Shown: in pieces, positions 19,875 through 29,129 of the stretch | Numbering within the stretch: the stretch's first letter is position 1 | How the letters are laid out: the number at the start of each line of letters is the position of its first letter | From: an uncultured Bacteroidales bacterium | GTDB lineage: Bacteria; Bacteroidota; Bacteroidia; Bacteroidales; Paludibacteraceae | NCBI GenBank assembly: GCA_949297975.1 | Contig: CASFUX010000092.1 | Coordinates: 1-36,714 of the forward strand | Direction: 5' to 3' | Length of the DNA: 36,714 nucleotides | The notes under the pieces: generated by a model | Databases searched by the model: none | Seen by the model: only the letters and a program-made list of their open reading frames with translations | Told to the model about the DNA's origin: nothing | Made by a program: the position numbers and the translations under genes

Positions 19875-20024
19875 AAGAAATGTATTTTTTATCGAGAATT
19901 ATTGATTTCAATGTTTTCTTTATCCAAAAAGCTTTTTTATCAATGTTCACAACTGCTAATCAACAGTTTAAGCACATTTGCTTCCTGCTTTCTTTTGCAA
20001 ATCTTTTTTTTTTTACCACTTTAC

Positions 20025-21656
20025 TTATGATAGCGTGTAAGTTCTGTCCGTCTTGCTTCCTTCCTTTTCCAACAAACCTTTACGCACCATAGCATATACT
20101 AATTTCCGTATATCCCGAATTTCCACATCTGGCAAACGCCCATTTATTTCCTTTATCTTACTATGCGGGTGTAAACGCAAGTCCTCCTTAATGAGGGCTT
20201 CCAGACTGTGCGGTTCTATGGTTTTCAACGAAGTCTTTATATTCAATTTGGCATTGGTTATCAATTGCGGGTTCAATAAAAACTCTGTTCCTTTTTTGAT
20301 GCCCCGTGTAATCAAAATGCCATTCTTGAGCAATCTTTCCACATAACTTCTCATCCGGTCCGTTTCCTGCAACTGCAACTGGCGTGTCATCTCCGTCGAA
20401 AGGATTTTGCCGTGCTGAGCCACTAAGCCCAAAGCTATGATATCTTTTTGAGACAGCTGGTAATTGGAAAGCACATAATCAAGCAGCGGAATTATCTTCT
20501 TGTCTGTTATCTCTGAATATTGCGTCACCTTTGTATAATTGAAGTCCGACTCTACAATCGGCATCTTCTTGGCATCACGAGCATTCAATTCATAAATAAG
20601 GTCGTAACCTGACCCTTCTCCTTCCATCAGTTTCAAATCATGCATGATGCGAATGAAATGCGGGTTGCGCCGCTGACGCTGATGTAAGATATTATCCTTG
20701 GTAACTCCCAGCGGTAACCCGCCTGGATTGGATATTTCAAGCCGGTCGGGATACACCTCTATCATAATATCCCCCGAAATTGCAAAACTCTTATGTGCAA
20801 AAGCATTCAACAACAATTCCCGTACCACCTTCGGCTGATAATGATATATCTGCTTGCGGAACAAACCATCGGGAAATTCATACGAATAAGTCAGTTCAAC
20901 CGCTTCACGCTCGATGTCAAGTAGCAGCTCGGCCGGGTTCAGCAAATTATCATGCCAGTCCCTTTTGCGTATTTTACGCTCTTGCGCATCATATACTATG
21001 TATTGCACCGTTATCGGATAAGCAATTCGGCTTCTCTGCGCGGCATTGCCCAACCACAATATGCCCAGATAAGTAAGATACTCCCCGTCGACCAAGTTAT
21101 AGTTTTCTGCAATTTCCCCATCGCTCATCTGCTTGATATGCGCCGATACACGGTCGGATTCTCTTATCTTCCTTGCAAATGCCGACAGCGCATCCTCCCT
21201 CACATCTGCCAGCCTCACCTGTCGCGTACACTCCAACTCCCATTGGAACGCATGCTTTTCTGCGGCCAAGCGCAAAATATCCTCACTGCGTACCGGTTCA
21301 CATTTGTCACCCACCCGCATATAAAAACGACCGTCCGAAGTAGAAGCCACAGCATGTAATGCGGGAAACACCGTAACAATAAAATACTGGCTTCCCGTTT
21401 CATCCTGCAACACTTCCGAAGCATTTAACGCTACATTGAAGCACAAGCTGCGCAGCTTGGTCACCGCATCATTCACCTCTGCAACTGGAATTTCTTGCCC
21501 GGGCAACGGGCGGCCAGTCTTGTCTTCATACCCCAAGAATATCCGTCCTCCTTGTGCGTTGGCAAATGCCACGCAGGTAACCGACAAATCCCGAAACCCT
21601 TTGTCGCCTGTGCGGATTTTCTGCAATGATTTATATTCCGTGGTTTGCCTCTCCAT
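20025..21656 (-). CDS. AlbA_2/Schlafen-type ATP-binding transcriptional regulator
   Basis: 543 residues. The N-terminal AlbA_2 (divergent AAA_4, Schlafen-like) domain at 1-130 begins TEYKSLQKI and has FANAQGGRIFLGYEDKTGRP and FYMRVGDKCEPV. A GHKL-like ATP-binding region follows at about 280-400 (VVRELLLNAFAHKSF, DRLEISNPGGLP, GEGSGYDLIYEL). The C-terminus (about 400-543) looks like winged-helix segments (LSQKDIIALGLVAQHGKILS; RKLVYAMVRKGLLEKEGS). Proteins of this layout are usually labelled predicted transcriptional regulators or helicase-related; substrate and target are unknown. The gene is visibly more AT-rich than parC and the MATE gene on either side, which suggests an accessory, transferred gene. 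A defence role is possible but not shown. Confidence 0.85.
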   Translation of the reverse strand: MERQTTEYKSLQKIRTGDKGFRDLSVTCVAFANAQGGRIFLGYEDKTGRPLPGQEIPVAEVNDAVTKLRSLCFNVALNASEVLQDETGSQYFIVTVFPALHAVASTSDGRFYMRVGDKCEPVRSEDILRLAAEKHAFQWELECTRQVRLADVREDALSAFARKIRESDRVSAHIKQMSDGEIAENYNLVDGEYLTYLGILWLGNAAQRSRIAYPITVQYIVYDAQERKIRKRDWHDNLLNPAELLLDIEREAVELTYSYEFPDGLFRKQIYHYQPKVVRELLLNAFAHKSFAISGDIMIEVYPDRLEISNPGGLPLGVTKDNILHQRQRRNPHFIRIMHDLKLMEGEGSGYDLIYELNARDAKKMPIVESDFNYTKVTQYSEITDKKIIPLLDYVLSNYQLSQKDIIALGLVAQHGKILSTEMTRQLQLQETDRMRSYVERLLKNGILITRGIKKGTEFLLNPQLITNAKLNIKTSLKTIEPHSLEALIKEDLRLHPHSKIKEINGRLPDVEIRDIRKLVYAMVRKGLLEKEGSKTDRTYTLS

Positions 21657-21678
21657 GTATTCTCTTTGATTTTTCTGA

Positions 21679-21686
21679 CAAAGTTA
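21679..21686 (-). promoter_or_regulatory. TAnnTTTG box for the AlbA_2 gene
   Basis: Minus strand TAACTTTG, 22 bp upstream of the ATG at 21656. A TTGG about 21 bp further upstream may serve as the -33 element. Confidence 0.6.
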
Positions 21687-21783
21687 CGAAAAAAAGAGCG
21701 AGCTAAGCCAAGCCGATTACATTTGTCCAAGGCAAGCGCATCAAAACACCGTTATGGGCATCACCCAAATCGGCCACCTTTTA

Positions 21784-23175
21784 TTACCCTATTCGGCCGG
21801 GGTCGGGCACCGAATGGTCTTCGCGCAGGGACTTCAGGATGGGGAGGGTGAGCGGCAGGGATACGGCAAACGAGCACACGTCCGACACCGCCTGGCATAT
21901 CTCCACCCCTTGCAGGCCGAGCAGCCGGGGCAACAGCAGGATAAACGGGATGAAGAACAGCCCCTGCCGCGCCGAAGCCAGCACCACCGCCCGCACGGGC
22001 TGGCGGATGGTTTGCAGCATCATGTTGCACAGCACAATCCACGCCCCGAGCGGCAAGGTGACCAGTTGCCAGCGCAAGGCACGCGACCCCACGGCGATGA
22101 CCTGCGGGTCGCCATCGCGGAACCACGCCACGATGTCAGGCGCGAACACGAAGCCTGCCACCGCGCACGCCGCGAGGAACACCGCCCCCAGTCGCACGCA
22201 GAACCAGAACCCCTGGCGCACCCGGCGGTACAGCCCCGCCCCGTAGTTGAAGCCGCACACCGGCTGGAAACCCTGCCCGAACCCGATGAGGAACGAGTTG
22301 ATGAACATGCACACCCGCCCCACGATGGACATGCCCGCGATGGCCGCATCGCCAAACGCCCCCGCCGCCACGTTGAGCAGGATGGTGGAAAGGCTGTTCA
22401 GCCCCTGGCGGCACAGCGACGGGCTACCGCCGTACACGATCTCCTTCAACAACGCCGCCCGCGGCGTGAAGTTGCGCAGGCGGATGCGGATGTTGCCGCC
22501 CCGCCGGTCCATGGCCACCAGGATGGCGAAGCTGCACAACTGGCTGGCCAGCGTGGACCACGCCGCCCCCGCAATGCCCATGTCGCACACGAATATCAGC
22601 AGCGGGTCAAGCCCGATATTGAGCACCGCCCCCGCCGTAATGCCCACCATGGCATACACGGCGTTGCCCTGGAAGCGCATCTGGTTGTTGAGCACCAGCG
22701 ACGAGGTCATGAACGGCGCGCCCAGCAGGATGATGCCCAGGTACGTCTCGGCATAAGGCTGGATGGTGGGCGTGGAGCCGAGCAGGCGGCAGACGGGAGC
22801 GAGCCACGCCAGCCCGCACACGGCAATGAGCACCCCGGCCAGGAAGGCGCAGAAGAAGCCCGTGGCGGCCATGCGCTCGGCGTTGGCGTAGTCGTGCGCA
22901 CCGAGGCGGCGCGAGATGTAGTTGCCCGACCCGTGCCCGAAGAAGAAGCCGAACGCCTGTATCACCGCCATGACGGAAAACGAAATGCCCACCGCCGCCG
23001 TGGCCTGCGTGTTGATTTTCCCCACAAAATACGTGTCCGCCATCACGTAAAACGACGTGACAAGCATGCTCACGATGGTGGGCACGGCCAGCGACCCTAT
23101 CAGCCTCGGCACGGGAGCGGTAGTCATCAGCGCGTGCTTCCCCTCCGCGTCCCGGCCCGTCAGTTTCAGTCCCAT
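21784..23175 (-). CDS. MATE family multidrug/solute exporter
   Basis: 463 residues and twelve hydrophobic segments in two similar halves, the normal MATE size. Typical segments are APVPRLIGSLAVPTIVSMLV, SFYVMADTYFVGKINTQATA, GSGNYISRRLGAHDYANAER and GFGQGFQPVCGFNYGAGLYR (second-half signature). It would export drugs or metabolites across the inner membrane in exchange for Na+ or H+. The DinF/NorM-like type common in Bacteroidota fits best. It is followed by the AlbA_2 gene's promoter rather than joined to it. Substrate unknown. Confidence 0.94.
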   Translation of the reverse strand: MGLKLTGRDAEGKHALMTTAPVPRLIGSLAVPTIVSMLVTSFYVMADTYFVGKINTQATAAVGISFSVMAVIQAFGFFFGHGSGNYISRRLGAHDYANAERMAATGFFCAFLAGVLIAVCGLAWLAPVCRLLGSTPTIQPYAETYLGIILLGAPFMTSSLVLNNQMRFQGNAVYAMVGITAGAVLNIGLDPLLIFVCDMGIAGAAWSTLASQLCSFAILVAMDRRGGNIRIRLRNFTPRAALLKEIVYGGSPSLCRQGLNSLSTILLNVAAGAFGDAAIAGMSIVGRVCMFINSFLIGFGQGFQPVCGFNYGAGLYRRVRQGFWFCVRLGAVFLAACAVAGFVFAPDIVAWFRDGDPQVIAVGSRALRWQLVTLPLGAWIVLCNMMLQTIRQPVRAVVLASARQGLFFIPFILLLPRLLGLQGVEICQAVSDVCSFAVSLPLTLPILKSLREDHSVPDPGRIG

Positions 23176-23200
23176 AACATATCCCCCTTGATTTTCCCTG

Positions 23201-23208
23201 CAAAGGTA
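23201..23208 (-). promoter_or_regulatory. TAnnTTTG box for the MATE gene
   Basis: Minus strand TACCTTTG, 25 bp upstream of the ATG at 23175, followed by GCAGGG, as often seen in this phylum. Confidence 0.6.
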
Positions 23209-23288
23209 CGATTTATTATGTTTTATAAATATGAACAGCCTGTTGGCAGATTGAGGGTGTATCTAAGTAAGAACGAACACGGATTGAG

Positions 23289-23375
23289 CGGATTGAACGG
23301 ATTATCACGGATGAGGATACCGTTGAGAGTCCATGGCATCCCGGGTAAAATATCCGTGTAATTCTGTTTAATCCG
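23289..23375. repeat. Inverted repeat of CGGATTGAACGGATT words
   Basis: CGGATTGAACGGATTATCAC plus GGA (23289-23311) pairs imperfectly with TCCGTGTAATTCTGTTTAAT plus CCG (23353-23375), 18 of 23 positions. A further CGGATTGAG word precedes it. It lies in the divergent MATE-glyS region. Confidence 0.75.
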
Positions 23376-23492
23376 CATTATCAGAGTTCTAAAATCCCAT
23401 TTTGATACCCCCTCAAACGTTTGGTAAAGAAGTCGCAATCCCATAGGAACGTCTTGCATTTCCCCCGGCTGCTTCGTGCCTTCATGCCAGGA

Positions 23493-23592
23493 AAGTTATC
23501 GTCCCACGAACGTGGCACACCCGTCCCACGAACGCGAGACACCCGTCCCACGAACGTGGTACACCTGTGCCACGTTCGTGGGACGATAACTT
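23493..23592. repeat. 22-bp tandem palindromic array C with perfect 27-bp inverted ends
   Basis: Four 22-bp units start at 23501, 23523, 23545 and 23567. The first three begin GTCCCACGAACG (dyad CCACGaaCGTGG in units 1 and 3) with CACACC-type spacers; the fourth is the same unit inverted (CCACGTTCGTGGGACG). The outer 27 bp, 23493-23519 and 23566-23592, are perfect reverse complements, so the whole array can form one long hairpin. It sits between the divergent MATE and glyS genes. Confidence 0.93.
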
Positions 23593-23739
23593 CATGCCGG
23601 TGGGAACAAAAAGACGGGCTGATAATTGCACGACCGTGAGCGCACCTGTACACAAGTCCGGCACGAGGAACGCACTCCTGCCGCATCGGGTTCACGTCAG
23701 TTTACCGCCCCGATTGCCTGCCGTTTCAACGGAAATCAC

Positions 23740-23747
23740 TACCTTTG
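23740..23747 (+). promoter_or_regulatory. TAnnTTTG box for glyS
   Basis: TACCTTTG, about 50 bp upstream of the ATG at 23798. It supports the start used here, since the open frame continues upstream through the box and through array C. Confidence 0.6.
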
Positions 23748-23797
23748 CGCCGTTATTATCAACAAAAAGCAAGTCAAACCTCAAACGGACAAACGAT

Positions 23798-25348
23798 ATG
23801 ACACAGGAAGATGTATTCAAAAAGCTCGTTGCACACTGCAAGGAGTATGGTTTCGTGTTCCCGTCGAGTGAAATATACGACGGGCTGGGTGCCGTGTACG
23901 ACTACGGGCAGAACGGCGTGGAACTGAAAAACAACATCAAACGCTATTGGTGGGACTCGATGACCATGCTCCACGAAAACGTGGTGGGCATCGACGCGGC
24001 CATCTTCATGCACCCCACCACCTGGAAGGCTTCGGGGCATGTCGATGCCTTCAACGACCCGCTCATCGACAACCGCGACAGCAAAAAACGCTACCGCGCC
24101 GACGTGCTCATCGAGGACCTCATGGCCAAATACGATGAAAAGATTGAAAAAGAAGTGCAGAAGGCCGCCAAGCGGTTCGGCGACAGCTTCGACGAAGCCA
24201 TGTTCCGCCAGACGAACCCCCGCGTGCTCGAACACCAGGCCAAGCGCGACGAAATACACGCCCGCTACGCCAAGGCCATGAACGAAAACGACCTGCCCGG
24301 CCTGAAAGCCATCATCATGGACTACGACGTGGTGGATCCCATCAGCGGCACGAAGAACTGGACGGACGTGCGGCAGTTCAACCTCATGTTCTCCACCGAA
24401 ATGGGCTCCACCGCCGACGGCGCGATGAAAATCTACCTCCGCCCCGAAACGGCGCAAGGCATCTTCGTGAACTACCTCAACGTGCAGAAGACGGGCCGCA
24501 TGAAAATCCCCTTCGGCATCGCGCAGATAGGCAAGGCGTTCCGCAACGAAATCGTGGCACGGCAGTTCATCTTCCGCATGAGGGAGTTCGAACAGATGGA
24601 AATGCAGTTCTTCGTGCGCCCCGGCGACGAAATGAAGTGGTTCGCCTACTGGAAGGAACACCGCCTCGCCTGGCACAAGGCACTCGGGCTGGGCGACCAC
24701 AAGTACCGCTTCCACGACCACGACAAGCTGGCGCACTACGCCAACGCCGCCACCGACATTGAGTTTGAAATGCCCTTCGGCTTCAAGGAAGTGGAAGGCA
24801 TCCACTCGCGCACCGACTTCGACCTGAGCAGCCACGAAAAGTATTCGGGCAAGAACATCAAATACTTCGACCCCGAACTCAACCAGTCGTACACGCCCTA
24901 CGTCATCGAGACTTCCATCGGCGTGGACCGCATGTTCCTCTCCATCATGTCCGCCGCCTACTGCGAAGAGCAGCTCGAAGGGGGCGACAGCCGCGTGGTG
25001 CTCAAACTGCCGCCCGTGCTCGCCCCGGTGAAAGCCGCCATCCTGCCCCTGGTGAAAAAGGACGGCCTGCCCGAAAAGGCACGCGAAATCATGGACGCGC
25101 TGAAGTTCGACTTCCGTTGCGTGTACGATGAAAAAGACTCCATCGGCAAGCGTTACCGCCGCCAGGATGCCGTGGGTACGCCCTTCTGCATCACCGTGGA
25201 CCACGACACGCTCACCGACGGCTGTGTCACCATCCGCCACCGCGACACCATGCAGCAGGAACGCGTCAGCATCGAAGCCCTGCACGACCTCATCGACCAG
25301 GAAGTGAACATGAAGAATTTGTTCAAGAAAATAATGGGGCAGGTATAA
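23798..25348 (+). CDS. glyS: Glycine--tRNA ligase, dimeric (alpha2) type
   Basis: 516 residues from the ATG at 23798, the usual length. It begins MTQEDVFKKLVAHCKEYGFV and FPSSEIYDGLGAVYDYGQNG, the archaeal/eukaryotic-like GlyRS start. Class II features follow: the NWTDVRQFNLMF block, AQGIFVNYLNVQKTGRMKIP, FGIAQIGKAFRNEI (motif 2 loop FRMREFEQMEMQFFVRP) and motif 3 ETSIGVDRMFLSIM. The C-terminal anticodon-binding domain is at about 410-510 (VVLKLPPVLAPVKAAILPLV, CVYDEKDSIGKRYRRQDAVG). It charges tRNA-Gly in the cytoplasm. The open frame extends 77 codons upstream through repeat DNA; that part is not homologous and lies across the promoter. Confidence 0.97.
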   Translation: MTQEDVFKKLVAHCKEYGFVFPSSEIYDGLGAVYDYGQNGVELKNNIKRYWWDSMTMLHENVVGIDAAIFMHPTTWKASGHVDAFNDPLIDNRDSKKRYRADVLIEDLMAKYDEKIEKEVQKAAKRFGDSFDEAMFRQTNPRVLEHQAKRDEIHARYAKAMNENDLPGLKAIIMDYDVVDPISGTKNWTDVRQFNLMFSTEMGSTADGAMKIYLRPETAQGIFVNYLNVQKTGRMKIPFGIAQIGKAFRNEIVARQFIFRMREFEQMEMQFFVRPGDEMKWFAYWKEHRLAWHKALGLGDHKYRFHDHDKLAHYANAATDIEFEMPFGFKEVEGIHSRTDFDLSSHEKYSGKNIKYFDPELNQSYTPYVIETSIGVDRMFLSIMSAAYCEEQLEGGDSRVVLKLPPVLAPVKAAILPLVKKDGLPEKAREIMDALKFDFRCVYDEKDSIGKRYRRQDAVGTPFCITVDHDTLTDGCVTIRHRDTMQQERVSIEALHDLIDQEVNMKNLFKKIMGQV

Positions 25349-25371
25349 TCACCTCCATACAACAAAAAAAC

Positions 25372-25407
25372 CGGGATACGGCCGAATGCGCCGTGTCCCG
25401 TTTTTTT
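25372..25407 (+). terminator. Intrinsic terminator of glyS
   Basis: CGGGATACGGC (25372-25382) pairs with GCCGTGTCCCG (25390-25400, one G-U pair), followed by seven T residues (25401-25407). It lies 24 bp after the stop. An A-run precedes the stem. Confidence 0.92.
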
Positions 25408-25448
25408 ATTCCCTGTGACGGGGCAATGCCCACTCAAGGAAAACCCTT

Positions 25449-25456
25449 ATCTTTGT
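25449..25456 (+). promoter_or_regulatory. TAnnTTTG box for the GNAT gene
   Basis: TATCTTTG, 22 bp upstream of the ATG at 25479. The alternative GTG start at 25455 overlaps the box and would not be transcribed. Confidence 0.65.
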
Positions 25457-25478
25457 GAACAACATTATAATAATTCAA

Positions 25479-25820
25479 ATGGACATCCAACATCGCCAAG
25501 AAACAACCCAAGGCGCATTCCTGGCCGTGGAGAACGGGCGCAACGTCGGAGAACTGACTTACGTATATATAAAGGAAAAGACCATCCGCATCGACCATAC
25601 CCTGGTACACCCCGGCCAGCGGGGCAAGGGCCTTGCCCACCGGCTGGTCAAAGCCGCCGTGGACTATGCCCGTGCCGAGGGACTGACCATCGTACCTGTA
25701 TGCTCATTTGCCGTGACCGACTTCAAGCGGCACCCGGAATACGAGGATGTGCTCGACCAATCCGCCGACACCGCTGAGGAAGCTGCAAATACCAGTTGCC
25801 CGCTCCACAAATGGGAATGA
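25479..25820 (+). CDS. Small GNAT-family (YjdJ-type) acetyltransferase
   Basis: 113 residues from the ATG at 25479. It shows the compact YjdJ/NATD1-type GNAT fold: FLAVENGRNVGELTYVYI, the DHTLVHPGQRGKGLAHRLVK acetyl-CoA loop (R/Q-x-x-G-x-G), then DYARAEGLTIVPVCSFAVTD and FKRHPEYEDVL, a hallmark ending of this subgroup. The first strands carry the acceptor site. Substrate unknown; family members are usually annotated only as N-acetyltransferases. It is a monocistronic gene between the glyS terminator and the convergent M23 gene. Confidence 0.9.
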   Translation: MDIQHRQETTQGAFLAVENGRNVGELTYVYIKEKTIRIDHTLVHPGQRGKGLAHRLVKAAVDYARAEGLTIVPVCSFAVTDFKRHPEYEDVLDQSADTAEEAANTSCPLHKWE

Positions 25821-25834
25821 ATAACATTTAACAC

Positions 25835-25861
25835 CGGATATTTCCCATCCGTGAATATCCG
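25835..25861. terminator. Hairpin between convergent GNAT and M23 genes
   Basis: CGGATATT (25835-25842) pairs perfectly with AATATCCG (25854-25861) around an 11-nt loop, within the 42-bp gap between converging stop codons. No T tract, so it is a weak terminator candidate for both genes. Confidence 0.45.
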
Positions 25862-25862
25862 T

Positions 25863-27152
25863 CTATTCCGCGTACTTAACTATCGTGTCCATCGGCACGC
25901 TGTCAGCCAAGGCAGGGTGCAACGCCGCATGGTGGGCGTTAATTTCCTCCAGCAACTGCGCCTTCACCGTATTGAAGCTGTCGCGCAGTTCCTCATGCAG
26001 CGGGATATCGGGCGGGGCTTCCATGGTGAGAGGATTGATGTACGAGCCGTTCTTCTGCACGCGGAAGTCAAGGTGCGGCCCGGTGGAAAGGCCCGTGGAG
26101 CCGACGTAGGCGATGACCTGCCCCTGTTGCACACGCGTACCCTTGTTGATGCCCTTGGCGTAGCGGCTCAGGTGCATGTACGTGGTGGTGTACACGGAGT
26201 TGTGCTTCACCTTGAGGTAATACCCCCCGCCGCGCGGCTGGTAGCCTTTGGCCACTACCAGGCCGTCGCCGATGCTCTTCACGGGCGTGCCGATGGGAGC
26301 GGCGTAGTCCACCCCGTGGTGGGCGCGGTAACGCTTGAGCACAGGGTGGTAACGCGAATTGGTGAAGCGCGATGTAATGCGGAAGAAATCAAGCGGTGCT
26401 TTGAGGAACGCCCGGCGCATACTGTTGCCGTCGGGGTCGAAGAAGATACGCGCACTGTCCTGCACGAAAGGAATGGCCACGTAGTCGCGCCCCATGTGCG
26501 TGAACACCGCCCCCTCGATGGAGCGCACACCCAGTGGCACCGTGTCGTCCACGTAAGCCTTTTCGTACAGCACCTTGTAACCGTCACCTGGCTGCACACC
26601 GAAGAAGTCCACCTGCCAAGCATAGATGTCAGACAGCATGAGAGCAATAATCGGGTCGGTGCCGCTGCCCACGATAGCATCCCACAGGCTGGTTTCCACC
26701 GTGCCCTCGGCATAAAGCCGCCGCAGGGTTTCGGGCTTCGTGAAGGTGTGCACCGTCACGCTGTCGCCGGGGAAACCCAGCACCACGAAATCCGTCTTCG
26801 AACGGCCGAACACCACGTGAGCCACCCTCGGCACGCTGTCGCGCGTGGTGAAAGCGCAATACTCCATGCCCGGCATCAGGTAGCGGGGCGGCAGCAACTC
26901 CGCCGATGCCCGCACGATGCGGTCGGCTTCCGATGGCGTGAACCCCAGTTCATCGTATATCTTGGAAAACGTGTCGCCTCGCCGCACCCGGTAATCGCTG
27001 CGGTCCAGCGAGTCCACGCACAAGCCGAAGCAGTACGCATGTTCCGGTTCGGGGCATTCCCCCACTCCGTCATTCGTCGGATTGCCTACCGTTCTCTTGC
27101 CACACGAAGCCAACAGCACACAGGCAACCCCTATCACAAAAAATTTCCTCAT
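25863..27152 (-). CDS. M23-family peptidase lipoprotein (LytM/OapA-like)
   Basis: 429 residues from the ATG at 27152; lipobox VLLASC (Cys17). A LysM/OapA-like segment is at about 52-85 (YRVRRGDTFSKIYDELGF), a middle domain runs to about 240, and the LytM domain spans about 258-375. Zinc motif 1 is His278-x-x-x-Asp282 (HHGVDYAAPIGTPV). Motif 2 reads GPHLDFRV, that is His360-Leu-Asp362 where LytM enzymes have HxH. The rest of the active-site frame (YMHLSRYAKGINKGTRVQQG, IAYVGSTGLSTG) is intact. The likely role is a peptidoglycan DD-endopeptidase or regulator of cell separation at the envelope. The Asp at the third metal-ligand place could still bind zinc. It is divergent from pyrG. Confidence 0.92.
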   Translation of the reverse strand: MRKFFVIGVACVLLASCGKRTVGNPTNDGVGECPEPEHAYCFGLCVDSLDRSDYRVRRGDTFSKIYDELGFTPSEADRIVRASAELLPPRYLMPGMEYCAFTTRDSVPRVAHVVFGRSKTDFVVLGFPGDSVTVHTFTKPETLRRLYAEGTVETSLWDAIVGSGTDPIIALMLSDIYAWQVDFFGVQPGDGYKVLYEKAYVDDTVPLGVRSIEGAVFTHMGRDYVAIPFVQDSARIFFDPDGNSMRRAFLKAPLDFFRITSRFTNSRYHPVLKRYRAHHGVDYAAPIGTPVKSIGDGLVVAKGYQPRGGGYYLKVKHNSVYTTTYMHLSRYAKGINKGTRVQQGQVIAYVGSTGLSTGPHLDFRVQKNGSYINPLTMEAPPDIPLHEELRDSFNTVKAQLLEEINAHHAALHPALADSVPMDTIVKYAE

Positions 27153-27176
27153 ATTTCCCTGCAAAAACATTTCCTG

Positions 27177-27184
27177 CAAAATTA
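27177..27184 (-). promoter_or_regulatory. TAnnTTTG box for the M23 gene
   Basis: Minus strand TAATTTTG, 24 bp upstream of the ATG at 27152. TCCTGCAAA-like words recur around it. No clear -33 element. Confidence 0.5.
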
Positions 27185-27225
27185 AGATAATTCCTGCGAA
27201 CAGACAGCATACGCGATACAATTAA

Positions 27226-28939
<1,714 letters not shown>

Positions 28940-28941
<2 letters not shown>

Positions 28942-29120
28942 CTACAAGTTACAAGCTACGAGCTACAAGTAAGTGGAGAGTAGCTCACGCTGCGTGGCAA
29001 CATGATTTATCCATCAAGTAAAAAGCAATCATTACATATATTATATATAATAACTTCCGGCTCAAAATCTGCGGCTCGTGGCTTTGCCCAATTGTAGCTC
29101 GTAGCTTGTAGCTTGTAGCT
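28940..29120. repeat. 29-bp inverted repeat flanking the pyrG-yidC gap
   Basis: The arm at 28940-28968 (AGCTACAAGTTACAAGCTAC plus GAGCTACAA) and the arm at 29092-29120 are reverse complements at 28 of 29 positions, enclosing 123 bp of AT-rich DNA. The left arm begins inside the pyrG TAG stop; the right arm ends 9 bp before the yidC ATG. The arms are built of AGCTACAAG-like words. Confidence 0.9.
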
Positions 29121-29129
29121 GAACGACAC

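Noticed and set aside
23567-23797. 77-codon N-terminal extension of glycyl-tRNA synthetase
   Set aside because: It runs through array C and the TACCTTTG promoter box and has no similarity to the conserved GlyRS N-terminus, which starts at 23798.
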